Source of the DNA: Chloroflexota bacterium
GTDB lineage: Bacteria; Chloroflexota; Limnocylindria; P2-11E
Reading direction: 5' to 3'
DNA: 9,326 nt
Assembly (NCBI GenBank): GCA_025350745.1
Contig: JANXXG010000026.1
Span: 1-9,326 of the forward strand
Made by a program: the position numbers and the translations under genes. The notes under the pieces are model-generated. The model searched no databases. It was given only the letters and a program-made list of their open reading frames with translations, and had not been told where the DNA came from. Of this stretch, positions 1-6,755 are shown one piece after another. Within the stretch, counting starts at the first letter, position 1. Each line of letters opens with the position of its first letter.

Positions 1-1224
1 CGCGGCCGCGGCCAGCGCCTTCGGCCGGGTCCCGGTCTCCGACTCATCGAGGATCCCGTGAATGACCGCGACGTAGTCGGTGAGCAGGCCACGGACGCCG
101 GCCGCCCCATCGCCGGTGTGCGCGAGGGTCTGCCCGTCGAAGGCTCGCTGTCCGAGGGAATGCATCGCCGCGGTCCCCCGCGCACGCGGCCCCGCCTCGC
201 CAAGGGCATTGGCCGCCGCGATGTATGCCGACGCAGCGAGCGCGTTCCAGCCGGTGTAGATGCGCCGGTCCACGAACGGCGCACCGTGGGCAGCGCGGCC
301 TGCGGCATCGAGGGTGTAGTAGTGCTCGTCCGCATCCTGCGAGCCACTGAAGGCCGCCACGTCCTCACGCCAGAGGACGGTGTCCATCCAGCGCATCACG
401 TCTCTGGCGACCCGGTCGTATCCGGCCGCCGGGAACGTGCGATGGGCCTCGCTGTAGATCCACAGCAGCTCAGCGTTGTCTTCGAGCATCTTCTCGTAGT
501 GCGGGACGCCCCACGCTCGGGTGGTCGAGTAGCGGAAGAACCCGCCCTCGAGCTGGTCGTACATCCCCCCGCCGGCCATCGCGGCCAGCGTCTTGTGGAG
601 CATCGTGGCGACGGCTTCGCTCAGCGTCCGCCGATACTCGTCGAGCAGGAACCGGAGGAGCTTCGGCTGCGGGAACTTCGGCTCGCGGCCGAAGCCGCCG
701 AACTCCGCGTCGTACTGCCCACGGATGAGCGCGCTGATCGAGCTCACGATCGCGGCATCGAGGTCACCCGGCTTCTGCAGAGGCGCATCGTGTTCGTGGG
801 CATTCATCTCGCGAAGACGCGGCTCGAGCTGAGCTCGGTCGTCGCGCCAGGTGTCGGCGATGTCGCGCACGTAGCGGCGCATCGCCTCCGGCGGCAGGTA
901 CGTCCCGCCGTGCAGGATCTCGCCGGATGGGGTCAGGAATCCGGTCGTCGGCCAGCCGCCCATGTTGTACCGGCGGTTCACGTCCGGACGCTCGTCGTTG
1001 TCCACGCGGATCGGGATGTAGCGCTCGTTGATCCCGCGGATCACCTCGGCGTCGCTGTAGGACGTTTCGTCCATGACGTGACACCAGTGGCACCACACGG
1101 CGCTGATGGACAGCAGCACCGGCTTGTCGGCCGCGACAGCCTCGGCGAACGCCGCTTCGCCCCAGGGGCGCCAGGCGATCTCGTGCGCGCGATTCGGACG
1201 TGGGGAGAAGTGCAGGCTGGTCAC
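1..1224 (-). CDS. DUF255/YyaL (SPATA20-like) thioredoxin-domain protein, C-terminus cut off by window edge
   Basis: The gene reads leftward off the window, with 408 codons visible and no stop. Family members run to roughly 600-700 residues: an N-terminal thioredoxin-like domain followed by an alpha/alpha-barrel like that of six-hairpin glycosidases. Visible here are the thioredoxin motif WCHWCHVM at residues 44-51 (cysteines 45 and 48), then DERPDVNRRYNMGGWPTT, FGREPKFPQ, the MYDQLEGGFFRYS block, HYEKMLEDN, and WNALAASAY near the visible end. The GTG start at 1224-1222 is chosen because a G-rich Shine-Dalgarno run (GGGGGG) lies about five bases upstream and the next ATG is out of frame. The cellular role of the family is not settled; a redox or protein-folding role is inferred from the CxxC pair alone. 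No strong promoter was seen in the 150-bp gap it shares with the divergent iron-sulfur carrier gene. Family assignment is firm, function is not. Confidence 0.93.
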   Translation of the reverse strand, partial: MTSLHFSPRPNRAHEIAWRPWGEAAFAEAVAADKPVLLSISAVWCHWCHVMDETSYSDAEVIRGINERYIPIRVDNDERPDVNRRYNMGGWPTTGFLTPSGEILHGGTYLPPEAMRRYVRDIADTWRDDRAQLEPRLREMNAHEHDAPLQKPGDLDAAIVSSISALIRGQYDAEFGGFGREPKFPQPKLLRFLLDEYRRTLSEAVATMLHKTLAAMAGGGMYDQLEGGFFRYSTTRAWGVPHYEKMLEDNAELLWIYSEAHRTFPAAGYDRVARDVMRWMDTVLWREDVAAFSGSQDADEHYYTLDAAGRAAHGAPFVDRRIYTGWNALAASAYIAAANALGEAGPRARGTAAMHSLGQRAFDGQTLAHTGDGAAGVRGLLTDYVAVIHGILDESETGTRPKALAAAA

Positions 1225-1317
1225 GCATTCCCCCCCAAACAGAAGACCTGGGCGTGGTGGAGGCCTGATACCAGCATGAACCGAGTGTATTGACGGTCCG
1301 AGGAGTGCCCGGAAGCG

Positions 1318-1345
1318 TTGAACGGGACGCGCTGGGCCCTAGAAT
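1318..1345 (+). promoter_or_regulatory. Sigma-70-type promoter of the A-type Fe-S carrier gene
   Basis: TTGAAC at 1318-1323 and TAGAAT at 1340-1345 are separated by 16 bp. They match the -35 and -10 consensus at four and five of six positions. Transcription would start near 1352, giving a leader of about 25 nt that carries the GAGGAGGA ribosome binding site at 1362-1369. A second TTGACG at 1290-1295 has no convincing -10 partner. Confidence 0.55.
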
Positions 1346-1375
1346 GAGGCTCGAACACCTCGAGGAGGACCGTCT

Positions 1376-1780
1376 TTGGCGATCGACACCACCCCGCAGG
1401 AAACGACCCCCAGCGACGCCGTCGTGAGCCTCACGGCCAAGGCGTCGGACAAGCTCAAGGAGATCATCGCGAAGCAGGGTCGGGCCGACCTTGCACTTCG
1501 CGTCTACGTCACCCCGGGCGGGTGCTCGGGCTTCTCGTACGGCATGACGTTCGCCGAAGGTGTCGAAGAGGGTGACACCGTCGTCGAGCACGACGGCGTG
1601 AAGGTCGTCGTGGACCCGATGAGCGCGATGTACGTCAAGGGCAGCGAGATCGACTTCGTCGACGCCCTGATGGGTGGCGGCTTCGCGCTGCGCAACCCGA
1701 ACGCCGTGTCGAGCTGCGGCTGCGGCCAGTCGTTCAAGACCGCAGGCGACACCGGTACCGCGAAGGCCTGCAGCCACTGA
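1376..1780 (+). CDS. A-type iron-sulfur cluster carrier/assembly protein (HesB/IscA/ErpA family)
   Basis: This 134-residue protein belongs to the A-type carriers, small cytoplasmic proteins that receive Fe-S clusters from the SUF or ISC scaffold and pass them to target enzymes. The three conserved cluster ligands are visible: C50 in the TPGGCSGFSYGM block, and C114 and C116 in the SSCGCGQSF signature. An extra cysteine at 132 lies in a short C-terminal tail. The first 15 residues are a poorly conserved extension before the domain begins at VVSLTAKA. Start is TTG at 1376, set by the GAGGAGGA ribosome binding site ending six bases upstream. The gene stands alone with its own promoter and a downstream hairpin terminator, so it is probably monocistronic. 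The sequence does not decide between ErpA, IscA and SufA, so no symbol is given. Molybdenum hydroxylases further right need [2Fe-2S] clusters, but a link to this gene is only speculative. Confidence 0.95.
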   Translation: MAIDTTPQETTPSDAVVSLTAKASDKLKEIIAKQGRADLALRVYVTPGGCSGFSYGMTFAEGVEEGDTVVEHDGVKVVVDPMSAMYVKGSEIDFVDALMGGGFALRNPNAVSSCGCGQSFKTAGDTGTAKACSH

Positions 1781-1828
1781 CCTTCGCAGGGGGCCCTGCC
1801 CCCTGCCAGCCCCGCATGTTGTGATCGA

Positions 1829-1856
1829 AAGGGCCGCCCCGAATGGGCGGCCTTTT
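1829..1856 (+). terminator. Rho-independent terminator of the Fe-S carrier gene, possibly bidirectional
   Basis: A perfect 8-bp GC stem (GGCCGCCC at 1832-1839, GGGCGGCC at 1845-1852) encloses a 5-nt loop and is followed by TTTT on the plus strand. It lies about 50 bp after the stop of the carrier gene. Read from the other strand the same stem is followed by CTTT, so it may also end transcripts of the convergent ATPase gene, whose stop is at 1901. A tiny CCC-TTCG-GGG hairpin at 1866-1875 sits between the two genes. Confidence 0.8.
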
Positions 1857-1900
1857 CACTTCCAACCCTTCGGGGAGGCGGAGTCGGATACTTGGTTGCG

Positions 1901-3133
1901 CTAGCCCCAGATCGCACAGATCGGGATCGCGAAGATCCTCGGTCCGATTTCAAATATCCCGGGCCCCGTGTGAAGGACTGCCCCCGCCAGGAATCTGTCA
2001 CCGAGGGTCTCGCGGAGAAAGGCAAGATGCCGCGCATCGCCGCTGTCTGGCGATGCAGACGCTTTTACCTCGATGCCGACGATCTTCCTCCCATGCTCGC
2101 CGAGGAGATCGATCTCGTGGTCGCCGTTCGCGTTCCGCAGATGGAAGAGCCGCGCCGCGCTGGCGTCCACATCGAGCTCAGGCCGGATCTGAGCCATGAC
2201 GAAGGTGTCAAGAACACGACCGAACAGGTCAGAGTCGCTAAGGATCTCGCGAGTACCCATGCCAAGGGCTGCGCCCACCAGGGCCGGATCGATGATGTAT
2301 CGCTTAGGAAGCTTGACCAAACGCTGGATGCGATTGCTTGCGTAGGCGGGCACTTTGTCGAGCACGTACACGTCCTCGAGCAGGCCGAAGTAGCGCTGGG
2401 CCGTCTTCGCGTCGATGCCGGCGGCGGTGTAGATGGTGGCGTCGGTTGGCATTCCGGCGGTGTTGAGGCACATCGCGTCGAAAAAGCGTCGCATGCGCGA
2501 CGGATCCCGAATGAGGCCCGGTACGTCATGGGTCAACAGCTGATCGACGTAGCTCTTCAGCCACTGTGTGAGGGTCGCAGAGCTGTAGTCCATCGCGATG
2601 GGCTCGGGGAACCCGCCGCGAAGGGCAAGGTCGACGTAGCCAGTGAGGTTCGGTGCGTCTTTTGGAACGCGAAAAAGCGATGGATCTGCACGGCCGAGGC
2701 GTGCAAGGAACCCCGCGCCCTCGAGGTGTCCCGTTCGCTCACGCATGGTGAGTCCGTGCATCGAGATCCCGGTGATTCGACCCGTTCCTGCCCAAATCTT
2801 TTGCGCGGGATCACGGCGGACACTGCCTGTTAGGAGGAAGCGGCCCGCGTGCCCGTCCTTTTGAATCGACCGTCGGACGGCGCCAAGCACGTCAGGAACC
2901 TCTTGCCACTCATCGAGGAGGACGGGCTCGGGCTGAATGCTGAGCGCCGCGTCCGGGTCGGCGCGGAAGGCAGCGGCCTGGGCCGGCTGATCGAGATGGA
3001 CCACCGTCTGGGCGAGCCTGGAGGCACTCGTCGTCTTGCCCGAGGCGCGCGGACCGGTGAGCAGGATGGCCGGAAGTTCGGCAAAAAGAGCGCTCAGCCG
3101 GCCATCCGCGAAACGCCCGAAATGCCTCGCCAT
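1901..3133 (-). CDS. AAA-family ATPase with DUF4143 C-terminal domain
   Basis: This 410-residue protein is of the widespread AAA_14/DUF4143 type. The N-terminal ATPase has a Walker A motif GPRASGKTT at residues 27-35, Walker B VLLDE at 71-75 and the FLLTGS sensor-like strand at 99-104. The GGFPEP motif at 173-178 marks the family's middle region. DUF4143 follows, including FGLLEDVYVLDKVPAY around 249-263. The C-terminal part has a PD-(D/E)xK-nuclease-like pattern, HEIDLL near 339-344 then GIEVKAS near 353-359. Start is ATG 3133-3131, with AGGAGG at 3142-3147 eight bases upstream. Biological function is unknown; such genes often sit in accessory regions and some authors suspect nucleic-acid or defence roles, which this sequence cannot test. 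It is intact and convergent with the Fe-S carrier gene. It lies 202 bp behind the membrane-protein gene on the same strand, so read-through is possible because no terminator is seen between them. Confidence 0.93.
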   Translation of the reverse strand: MARHFGRFADGRLSALFAELPAILLTGPRASGKTTSASRLAQTVVHLDQPAQAAAFRADPDAALSIQPEPVLLDEWQEVPDVLGAVRRSIQKDGHAGRFLLTGSVRRDPAQKIWAGTGRITGISMHGLTMRERTGHLEGAGFLARLGRADPSLFRVPKDAPNLTGYVDLALRGGFPEPIAMDYSSATLTQWLKSYVDQLLTHDVPGLIRDPSRMRRFFDAMCLNTAGMPTDATIYTAAGIDAKTAQRYFGLLEDVYVLDKVPAYASNRIQRLVKLPKRYIIDPALVGAALGMGTREILSDSDLFGRVLDTFVMAQIRPELDVDASAARLFHLRNANGDHEIDLLGEHGRKIVGIEVKASASPDSGDARHLAFLRETLGDRFLAGAVLHTGPGIFEIGPRIFAIPICAIWG

Positions 3134-3335
3134 ATGCCCTTCCTCCTAATCCAGCATCACGCGACCTCCTATATTAGCATCTAGTTTCCACCTAAGTTAG
3201 CAGCGCTCTTAGTCCCGAGATAGCAGCCTGGCGGACCGGCGGGCCCCTGTGCGGTGCCTGCGCGCAAGCCTGTTCGACCACGTCGTTCGCCCGTTCCTGC
3301 TCAATACCGACGCCAATTCCGAAACCAGATGCGAA
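3134..3335. other. Intergenic stretch without recognisable gene; AT-richer upstream region of the ATPase
   Basis: No RNA gene, transposon end or convincing terminator was seen. The part next to the ATPase gene (about 3168-3225) is clearly richer in A and T than the rest of the window. On the minus strand it holds a possible -10 (TATAGG, 3168-3173) with a poor -35 (TTAGGT, 3190-3195) at 16-bp spacing. TAGCA occurs three times at exact 23-bp steps (3175, 3198, 3221), and CTAA-G-TTAG at 3192-3200 is a small perfect inverted repeat. Promoter assignment is tentative. Confidence 0.3.
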
Positions 3336-4080
3336 TCAGTGCGGGGATCGCCCTGTGGCGCGACTCCTCATCGCCGCTGACGCATAGGCAATCACACCGA
3401 GTCCGGTAACAGACATCGCAATGCCGACGCCACGTGCGAGTGCCAGGTCCACGCTTAGGGCAATCAGGCCCCCACCGACGAGGATCGTTCCGGCGAGCGT
3501 GAATGTGGTCCGCACCATCCAGGGTGCCTGACGGCCACGCACGGCCGCGCGAGCTACGACAACGATGGTTCCCATCAGTGCGACGGCCGCGATGACGACC
3601 AGCGCCAGTCCGCTGTTTGCCATGACATTGAACCAGCTGCTAGTCGTGGTCAGAGTTCGATCAATGTGCAGCTCCACCGGAAGGAATGGCGGCGTGAAGT
3701 CTGCTCCAAAGCCAGCACCGGTCTGTATCCCGTAGATCGTCCCTTCATCTGAGTCGCCCCAGAACACATCGCCGCCGGCGACGACTCCTTCGCCGCCACT
3801 ACCGCCGACTTGGGTGAAGGGCCCGCCGAGGCGCAAGCCACGCGGCGATGCCCAGAGATCCGATCAAGGTCAGTTTGCCTTGGCTCGGGATGATCGGATT
3901 CCCCTCCGGCCGGGCGTGAGCATCGCCCGTTCTTATGAGAACTCGCATTAGGACCCATCCGACCATTACGGCCAATGCCGCTGCCAGCGGTCCCACTGCA
4001 CGTCCCGACGCAAGTCCGGCTAGGAGCGCGCCGGCAATGGCAATCGCACCAAGCACCGTACGCCGAATGCCAAGATCCAC
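3336..4080 (-). pseudogene. Multi-pass membrane protein of unknown function, reading frame split by one indel
   Basis: Two minus-strand frames join into one plausible 247-residue membrane protein if one extra base near 3837-3841 is removed. The N-terminal part (4080 to about 3838) gives two hydrophobic segments, around RTVLGAIAIAGALLAGLASG and PLAAALAVMVGWVLMRVLI, then a third at LTLIGSLGIAAWL. The C-terminal part (3836-3336) begins with a polar, glycine-rich loop and continues with three more segments, around SGLALVVIAAVALMGTIVVV, FTLAGTILVGGGLIALSV and GIAMSVTGLGVIAYA, ending in a basic tail. The downstream part has no independent ribosome binding site, which argues for one gene. GTG 4080-4078 is favoured as start because AGGA (4089-4092) lies eight bases upstream; TTG 4086 overlaps the preceding stop but is too close to AGGA. 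I do not recognise the family. Whether the indel is a sequencing error or a real mutation cannot be told here. Confidence 0.5.
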
Positions 4081-4082
4081 GT

Positions 4083-4539
4083 TCAACGTCCTAAGCCGAA
4101 TCTCGGATACACGACTGGCTGCACAACAAGTCGATCGAGAGCGTAGCCGGCACCCCCGACGAGCGCAGTGGTCACGATGGCGCCAGTTACACCGGTGAGC
4201 GTGTGACGTGGGCGATGGTCGCCACGATCTCGACGATCTCGCTCGTGGACACGCCGTATTCGCGCTGGAGCGCGTGGTATGGGCGTAGAGCTCGTACGGC
4301 GCGCTCTTCACCGACGCCACGGCGAGCGCGAGCATCCGCTTCTGCTGGTACAGGATGGTGCGACTCGCCATGACGTGGGCCAGCTCCGCCTGGGTGACCA
4401 TGAGGATCGCTGGACGGAGACCCTGGGCGCGGGCCGATTGGGTCATCGCCGGCGCCTTGGTGATCTCTCGCATCATCTCGTCGATCTTGCGGACCATCTC
4501 GCTCAGCTCGGACTCTTCGGGCAACTTGACCGTGGGCAT
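4083..4539 (-). pseudogene. Carboxymuconolactone decarboxylase/AhpD-fold protein, broken by two single-base deletions
   Basis: Start ATG 4539-4537 has a perfect AGGAGGGT site five bases upstream and lies ten bases after the GNAT stop, so it belongs to the same operon. The first frame encodes ARAQGLRPAILMVTQAELAH and LALAVASVKSAPYELYAHT, the helical pattern of the CMD/AhpD fold. It then collapses into Arg/Ser/Cys-rich noise. Adding one base near 4276-4277 restores HALQREYGVSTSEIVEIVATIAHVTR, the expected next helices. Adding another near 4199-4201 extends it to a hydrophobic stretch (LTGVTGAIVTTALVGGAGYAL) and a stop at 4085-4083, just before the next gene. The restored length is 152 residues. 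The AhpD CxxC pair is absent: its positions read A80 and E83, while E83 and H87 match the E-x-x-x-H pattern of PcaC-like members. Peroxidase chemistry is thus unlikely; decarboxylase-like or unknown activity is possible. It may be a pseudogene or a sequencing artefact. Confidence 0.6.
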
Positions 4540-4549
4540 CGTGACCCTC

Positions 4550-5119
4550 CTAGCGCCCCCACGACCAGTCTTCACGCAGGATCGCCCAGACCATCAGGTC
4601 GTGGAACGTGCCCTTCGCGTAGATCGCCTGGCGGCTGATCCCCTCGAACCGGCAGTCGCATTTCTCGGCCACGCGCCACGATCCGGTGTTCCGCGGATCC
4701 ATCCGGATGACCACGCGATTGAGGGCCATCCGCTTGAAGCCGAACTCGATCATCGCCTTGACCGCCTCGGTCATGAGGCCCTGCGCCCAGTACGGCTTCG
4801 CCATCGCATAGCCGATCTCGGCCACGCCATGCTCCTTGTCCCACGAGCCGAACCCGCCCGTACCGATCAGCTTCCGCTCGGACTTCAGCTCGAGCCCCCA
4901 GTTCGCGACGCGCTTCTCAAGGTACGCATCGAGCACCCGGCGGACGAACTGCCGGGACTCGTCGGGCGAGGTGTGCGGCGCCCACGAGGTGTATCGCGCC
5001 ACATCCGGATCGCACGCGTAGGCGTACACGTCGTCCACGTCGCTCGCGCGCATCCGCCGCAGGATCAGGCGGTCGGTCGCGACCTGCGGGAGCTGGCTGA
5101 AGACGTTCTCGATCTGCAT
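4550..5119 (-). CDS. GNAT acetyltransferase, RimJ/RimL (Acetyltransf_3) type
   Basis: This 189-residue protein has the layout of the RimJ/RimL branch of GNAT enzymes, which transfer acetyl groups from acetyl-CoA to N-terminal or side-chain amines of proteins or small molecules. It opens with the TDRLILRRMRASDVDDVYAY strand-helix unit (residues 15-34). ERKLIGTGGFGSWDKEHGVAEIGYAM then forms the central beta strands. The acetyl-CoA pyrophosphate loop is PYWAQGLMTEAV (109-120), and the DPRNTGSWRVAEK block (141-153) carries the usual Asn and Ser. The substrate cannot be predicted. The ATG at 5119-5117 shares its A with the last base of the ligase stop (TGATG), so translation is probably coupled to the ligase. 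In-frame sequence also stays open upstream to 5542, but that is antisense-like shadow of the ligase gene. The gene is intact and followed after ten bases by the CMD-like gene. Confidence 0.92.
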   Translation of the reverse strand: MQIENVFSQLPQVATDRLILRRMRASDVDDVYAYACDPDVARYTSWAPHTSPDESRQFVRRVLDAYLEKRVANWGLELKSERKLIGTGGFGSWDKEHGVAEIGYAMAKPYWAQGLMTEAVKAMIEFGFKRMALNRVVIRMDPRNTGSWRVAEKCDCRFEGISRQAIYAKGTFHDLMVWAILREDWSWGR

Positions 5120-6405
5120 CAGACGGTTTCGACCTCGCGGCGCCGCGAGAAGCGGCGGGCCTTGAGCTCGAAGCGGGGCAGGCTGCCGGGCTCGACGACG
5201 TCCAGCGCCGCGCGGACGCCGATGTCGCGATGGATCGCGTCGCCGACGGCGCGGGCCAGGCCGGCGGCGTCCGCGCCGGCACGCGGCTCGATGGTGCAGC
5301 GGAGCGCGTCCATCCCACGCTCGATGTAGGCCTCGATCCGGAACTCCACGATCTCGTCGAACCGTCGCACGATGCCCTCGAGCGCGCTCGGGAACACGTT
5401 GACCCCGCGCACGGTGAGCATGTCGTCGACCCGGCCGAGGATCCCGCCTTCGAGCTTCACCAGCGTGCGCCCGCACGAGCATGCTGATCGGACGGCGCGG
5501 ACACGGTCTCCGGTGCGGTACCGGATCGCGGGCGAGCCCCACCGACCGAGGTTGGTCAGGACAAGCTCGCCCTCGCCTTCGTCGGCCACACCCCCGTCAT
5601 CGGACCTGATCTCGGCGACGAATTCGCGCTCGATGAGGTGGACGCCGTCCCTGGCGCTGCAGCTGAATCCCGTCGCGCCGATCTCGGTCGCTCCGGTGTG
5701 GTCGAAGGCTGCGACGCCGAAGGCGCCTTCGATCAGGGATCGGGTCGCGGGGATCGATGCCCCGGGCTCGCCGGCATGGACCGACACCCGCAACCCGGAC
5801 CGCGACAGCTCGATCCCGGCCTCGACCGCGACGTCCGCGAGACGCAGCGCGTACGTCGGTGTGCACACCAGCACCGTCGACCTGGTCGCGACGATCGCCG
5901 CGGCGCGCTCTTGGGTGGACATCGCCCCGCCCGAGATCGCGAGCGCGCCGATGTGCTCCGCGCCCGCGAATGCGGACCAGAAGCCGATGAACGGACCGAA
6001 CGAGAAGCAGAAGAACACGCGGTCCGCGGCGGTCACCCCTGCGGCGCGGTAGATGGACCGCCACGATTCCTTCCACCAGGTCCACGACTCCGCGGTGTCG
6101 AGGATCCGGAGCGGCTGGCCCGTCGTGCCGCTGGTCTGATGCAGCCGCGTGTACCGATCCGGTGGATACGTCAGGTTCGTGCCGAACGGGAGGTGCGCGG
6201 CCTGGTCCAGTGAGAGCTCGGTCTTCGTCGTGAAGGGGAGCTCGGGCCACGCCTCGACGGTCGCAGATTCGCCAAGCTTCGCGCGGTAGAACGGATTCGT
6301 GCGGACGACCTCCGGCAGCATCGCCGCGAGTCGCTCCCGCTGCGCTGCCCGTCGGGCAGCGTCGGTCCAGGTCTCGCTCGGGTCGAGTTGTTCCATCAGG
6401 TGCAT
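5119..6405 (-). CDS. PaaK-type adenylate-forming CoA ligase (phenylacetate-CoA ligase family)
   Basis: This 428-residue protein has the size and motifs of PaaK-like ANL enzymes, which adenylate a carboxylic acid, typically an aromatic or aryl-acetic acid, and then form its CoA thioester in the cytoplasm. Visible motifs are FYRAKL near 39-44, the ATP loop TSGTTGQP (91-98), GEPG (212-215), DHTGATEIG (235-243), RYRTGDR (295-301), CSCGRT (309-314), and GRVDDMLTVRGVNVFPS (324-340). LPRFELKARRF (409-419) contains K415, the likely catalytic lysine of the C-terminal domain. Start is ATG 6405, 13 bases after the stop of the upstream small gene; a second ATG three codons in is equally possible, since neither has a strong ribosome binding site. 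The gene overlaps the GNAT gene by one base. Divergence from a hydroxybenzoyl-CoA-reductase-like operon suggests an aromatic acid substrate, but true phenylacetate specificity is not shown and no other paa genes are present. Confidence 0.9.
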   Translation of the reverse strand: MHLMEQLDPSETWTDAARRAAQRERLAAMLPEVVRTNPFYRAKLGESATVEAWPELPFTTKTELSLDQAAHLPFGTNLTYPPDRYTRLHQTSGTTGQPLRILDTAESWTWWKESWRSIYRAAGVTAADRVFFCFSFGPFIGFWSAFAGAEHIGALAISGGAMSTQERAAAIVATRSTVLVCTPTYALRLADVAVEAGIELSRSGLRVSVHAGEPGASIPATRSLIEGAFGVAAFDHTGATEIGATGFSCSARDGVHLIEREFVAEIRSDDGGVADEGEGELVLTNLGRWGSPAIRYRTGDRVRAVRSACSCGRTLVKLEGGILGRVDDMLTVRGVNVFPSALEGIVRRFDEIVEFRIEAYIERGMDALRCTIEPRAGADAAGLARAVGDAIHRDIGVRAALDVVEPGSLPRFELKARRFSRRREVETV

Positions 6406-6418
6406 CGAACCGGATCTG

Positions 6419-6718
6419 TCATGCCCGAATGAGCCGCTGCGGCGAGCCGATGCGCCGGAGCTCCCCCTTTGCCTCGAGGTCGAGCTTGATGGCCATCCCG
6501 TACCACGACGCGCTTCTCGTGCGGTCCCAGCCTTTCGTCGCGTTGAGCCGTTTCTCGAGCGAGCTGCGGAACTCCGCGAGCGTCATGCCCTGACCGGTGG
6601 CCGAGAGCGAGGCGAGGGCCGCCGTCCGCAGGACGGCGTAGGTGTCCTTCGCGATCCGCGGACCCTTCTTTTTGGGGTCCGGATTGCGAAGCTGGATCCG
6701 ATCCGCTGCGACGACCAT
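6419..6718 (-). CDS. Small DUF6958-like protein, first gene of the minus-strand operon
   Basis: This 99-residue basic protein starts at ATG 6718-6716, six bases after a GGAGG site (6725-6729). Its opening (residues 7-20), with RIQLRNPDPKKKGPRI, a middle MTLAEFRSSLEKRL helix, and an end with WYGMAIKLDLEAKGELRR then SPQRLIRA, match my memory of the DUF6958 pattern. That group is small, soluble and of unknown function, with a predicted winged-helix-like run of alternating helices and strands. The name is therefore moderately sure and the function unknown. A DNA-binding or protein-binding role is conceivable from size, charge and fold pattern only. It directly precedes the CoA ligase by 13 bases and is the first gene after the divergent promoter region, so it should be co-transcribed with the ligase. 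It is complete, without signal peptide or membrane segment. A longer frame on the same strand reaching 6800 is out of frame and considered noise. Confidence 0.75.
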   Translation of the reverse strand: MVVAADRIQLRNPDPKKKGPRIAKDTYAVLRTAALASLSATGQGMTLAEFRSSLEKRLNATKGWDRTRSASWYGMAIKLDLEAKGELRRIGSPQRLIRA

Positions 6719-6755
6719 GTCCTGCCTCCCCCGACGCCCGCTCGCGGCTCGCAGT

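Noticed and set aside
58..1293. Open plus-strand frame of 411 codons opposite the DUF255 gene
   Set aside because: The translation is Arg/Val/His-rich without motifs, while the opposite strand encodes a clearly recognisable protein. Long antisense frames are expected from GC-rich third positions.
764..1777. Open minus-strand frame of 337 codons across the gap between the DUF255 and Fe-S carrier genes
   Set aside because: It crosses a promoter and overlaps both real genes in the wrong frame; the Fe-S carrier signature on the plus strand excludes it.
1892..2833. Open plus-strand frame of 313 codons opposite the DUF4143 ATPase
   Set aside because: The minus strand has Walker A and B, the GGFPEP block and a good ribosome binding site; the plus frame has none of these.
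3799..4575. Single 258-codon minus-strand frame taken as one gene
   Set aside because: It joins the N-terminal half of the CMD-like protein to the N-terminal half of the membrane protein through about 55 codons of Arg/Ser/Cys-rich noise. Other frames carry the protein-like continuation there.
4550..5542. GNAT protein extended upstream to 330 codons
   Set aside because: The extra 141 residues are an Arg-rich frame inside the ligase gene. The GNAT domain begins at the ATG at 5119 that overlaps the ligase stop.
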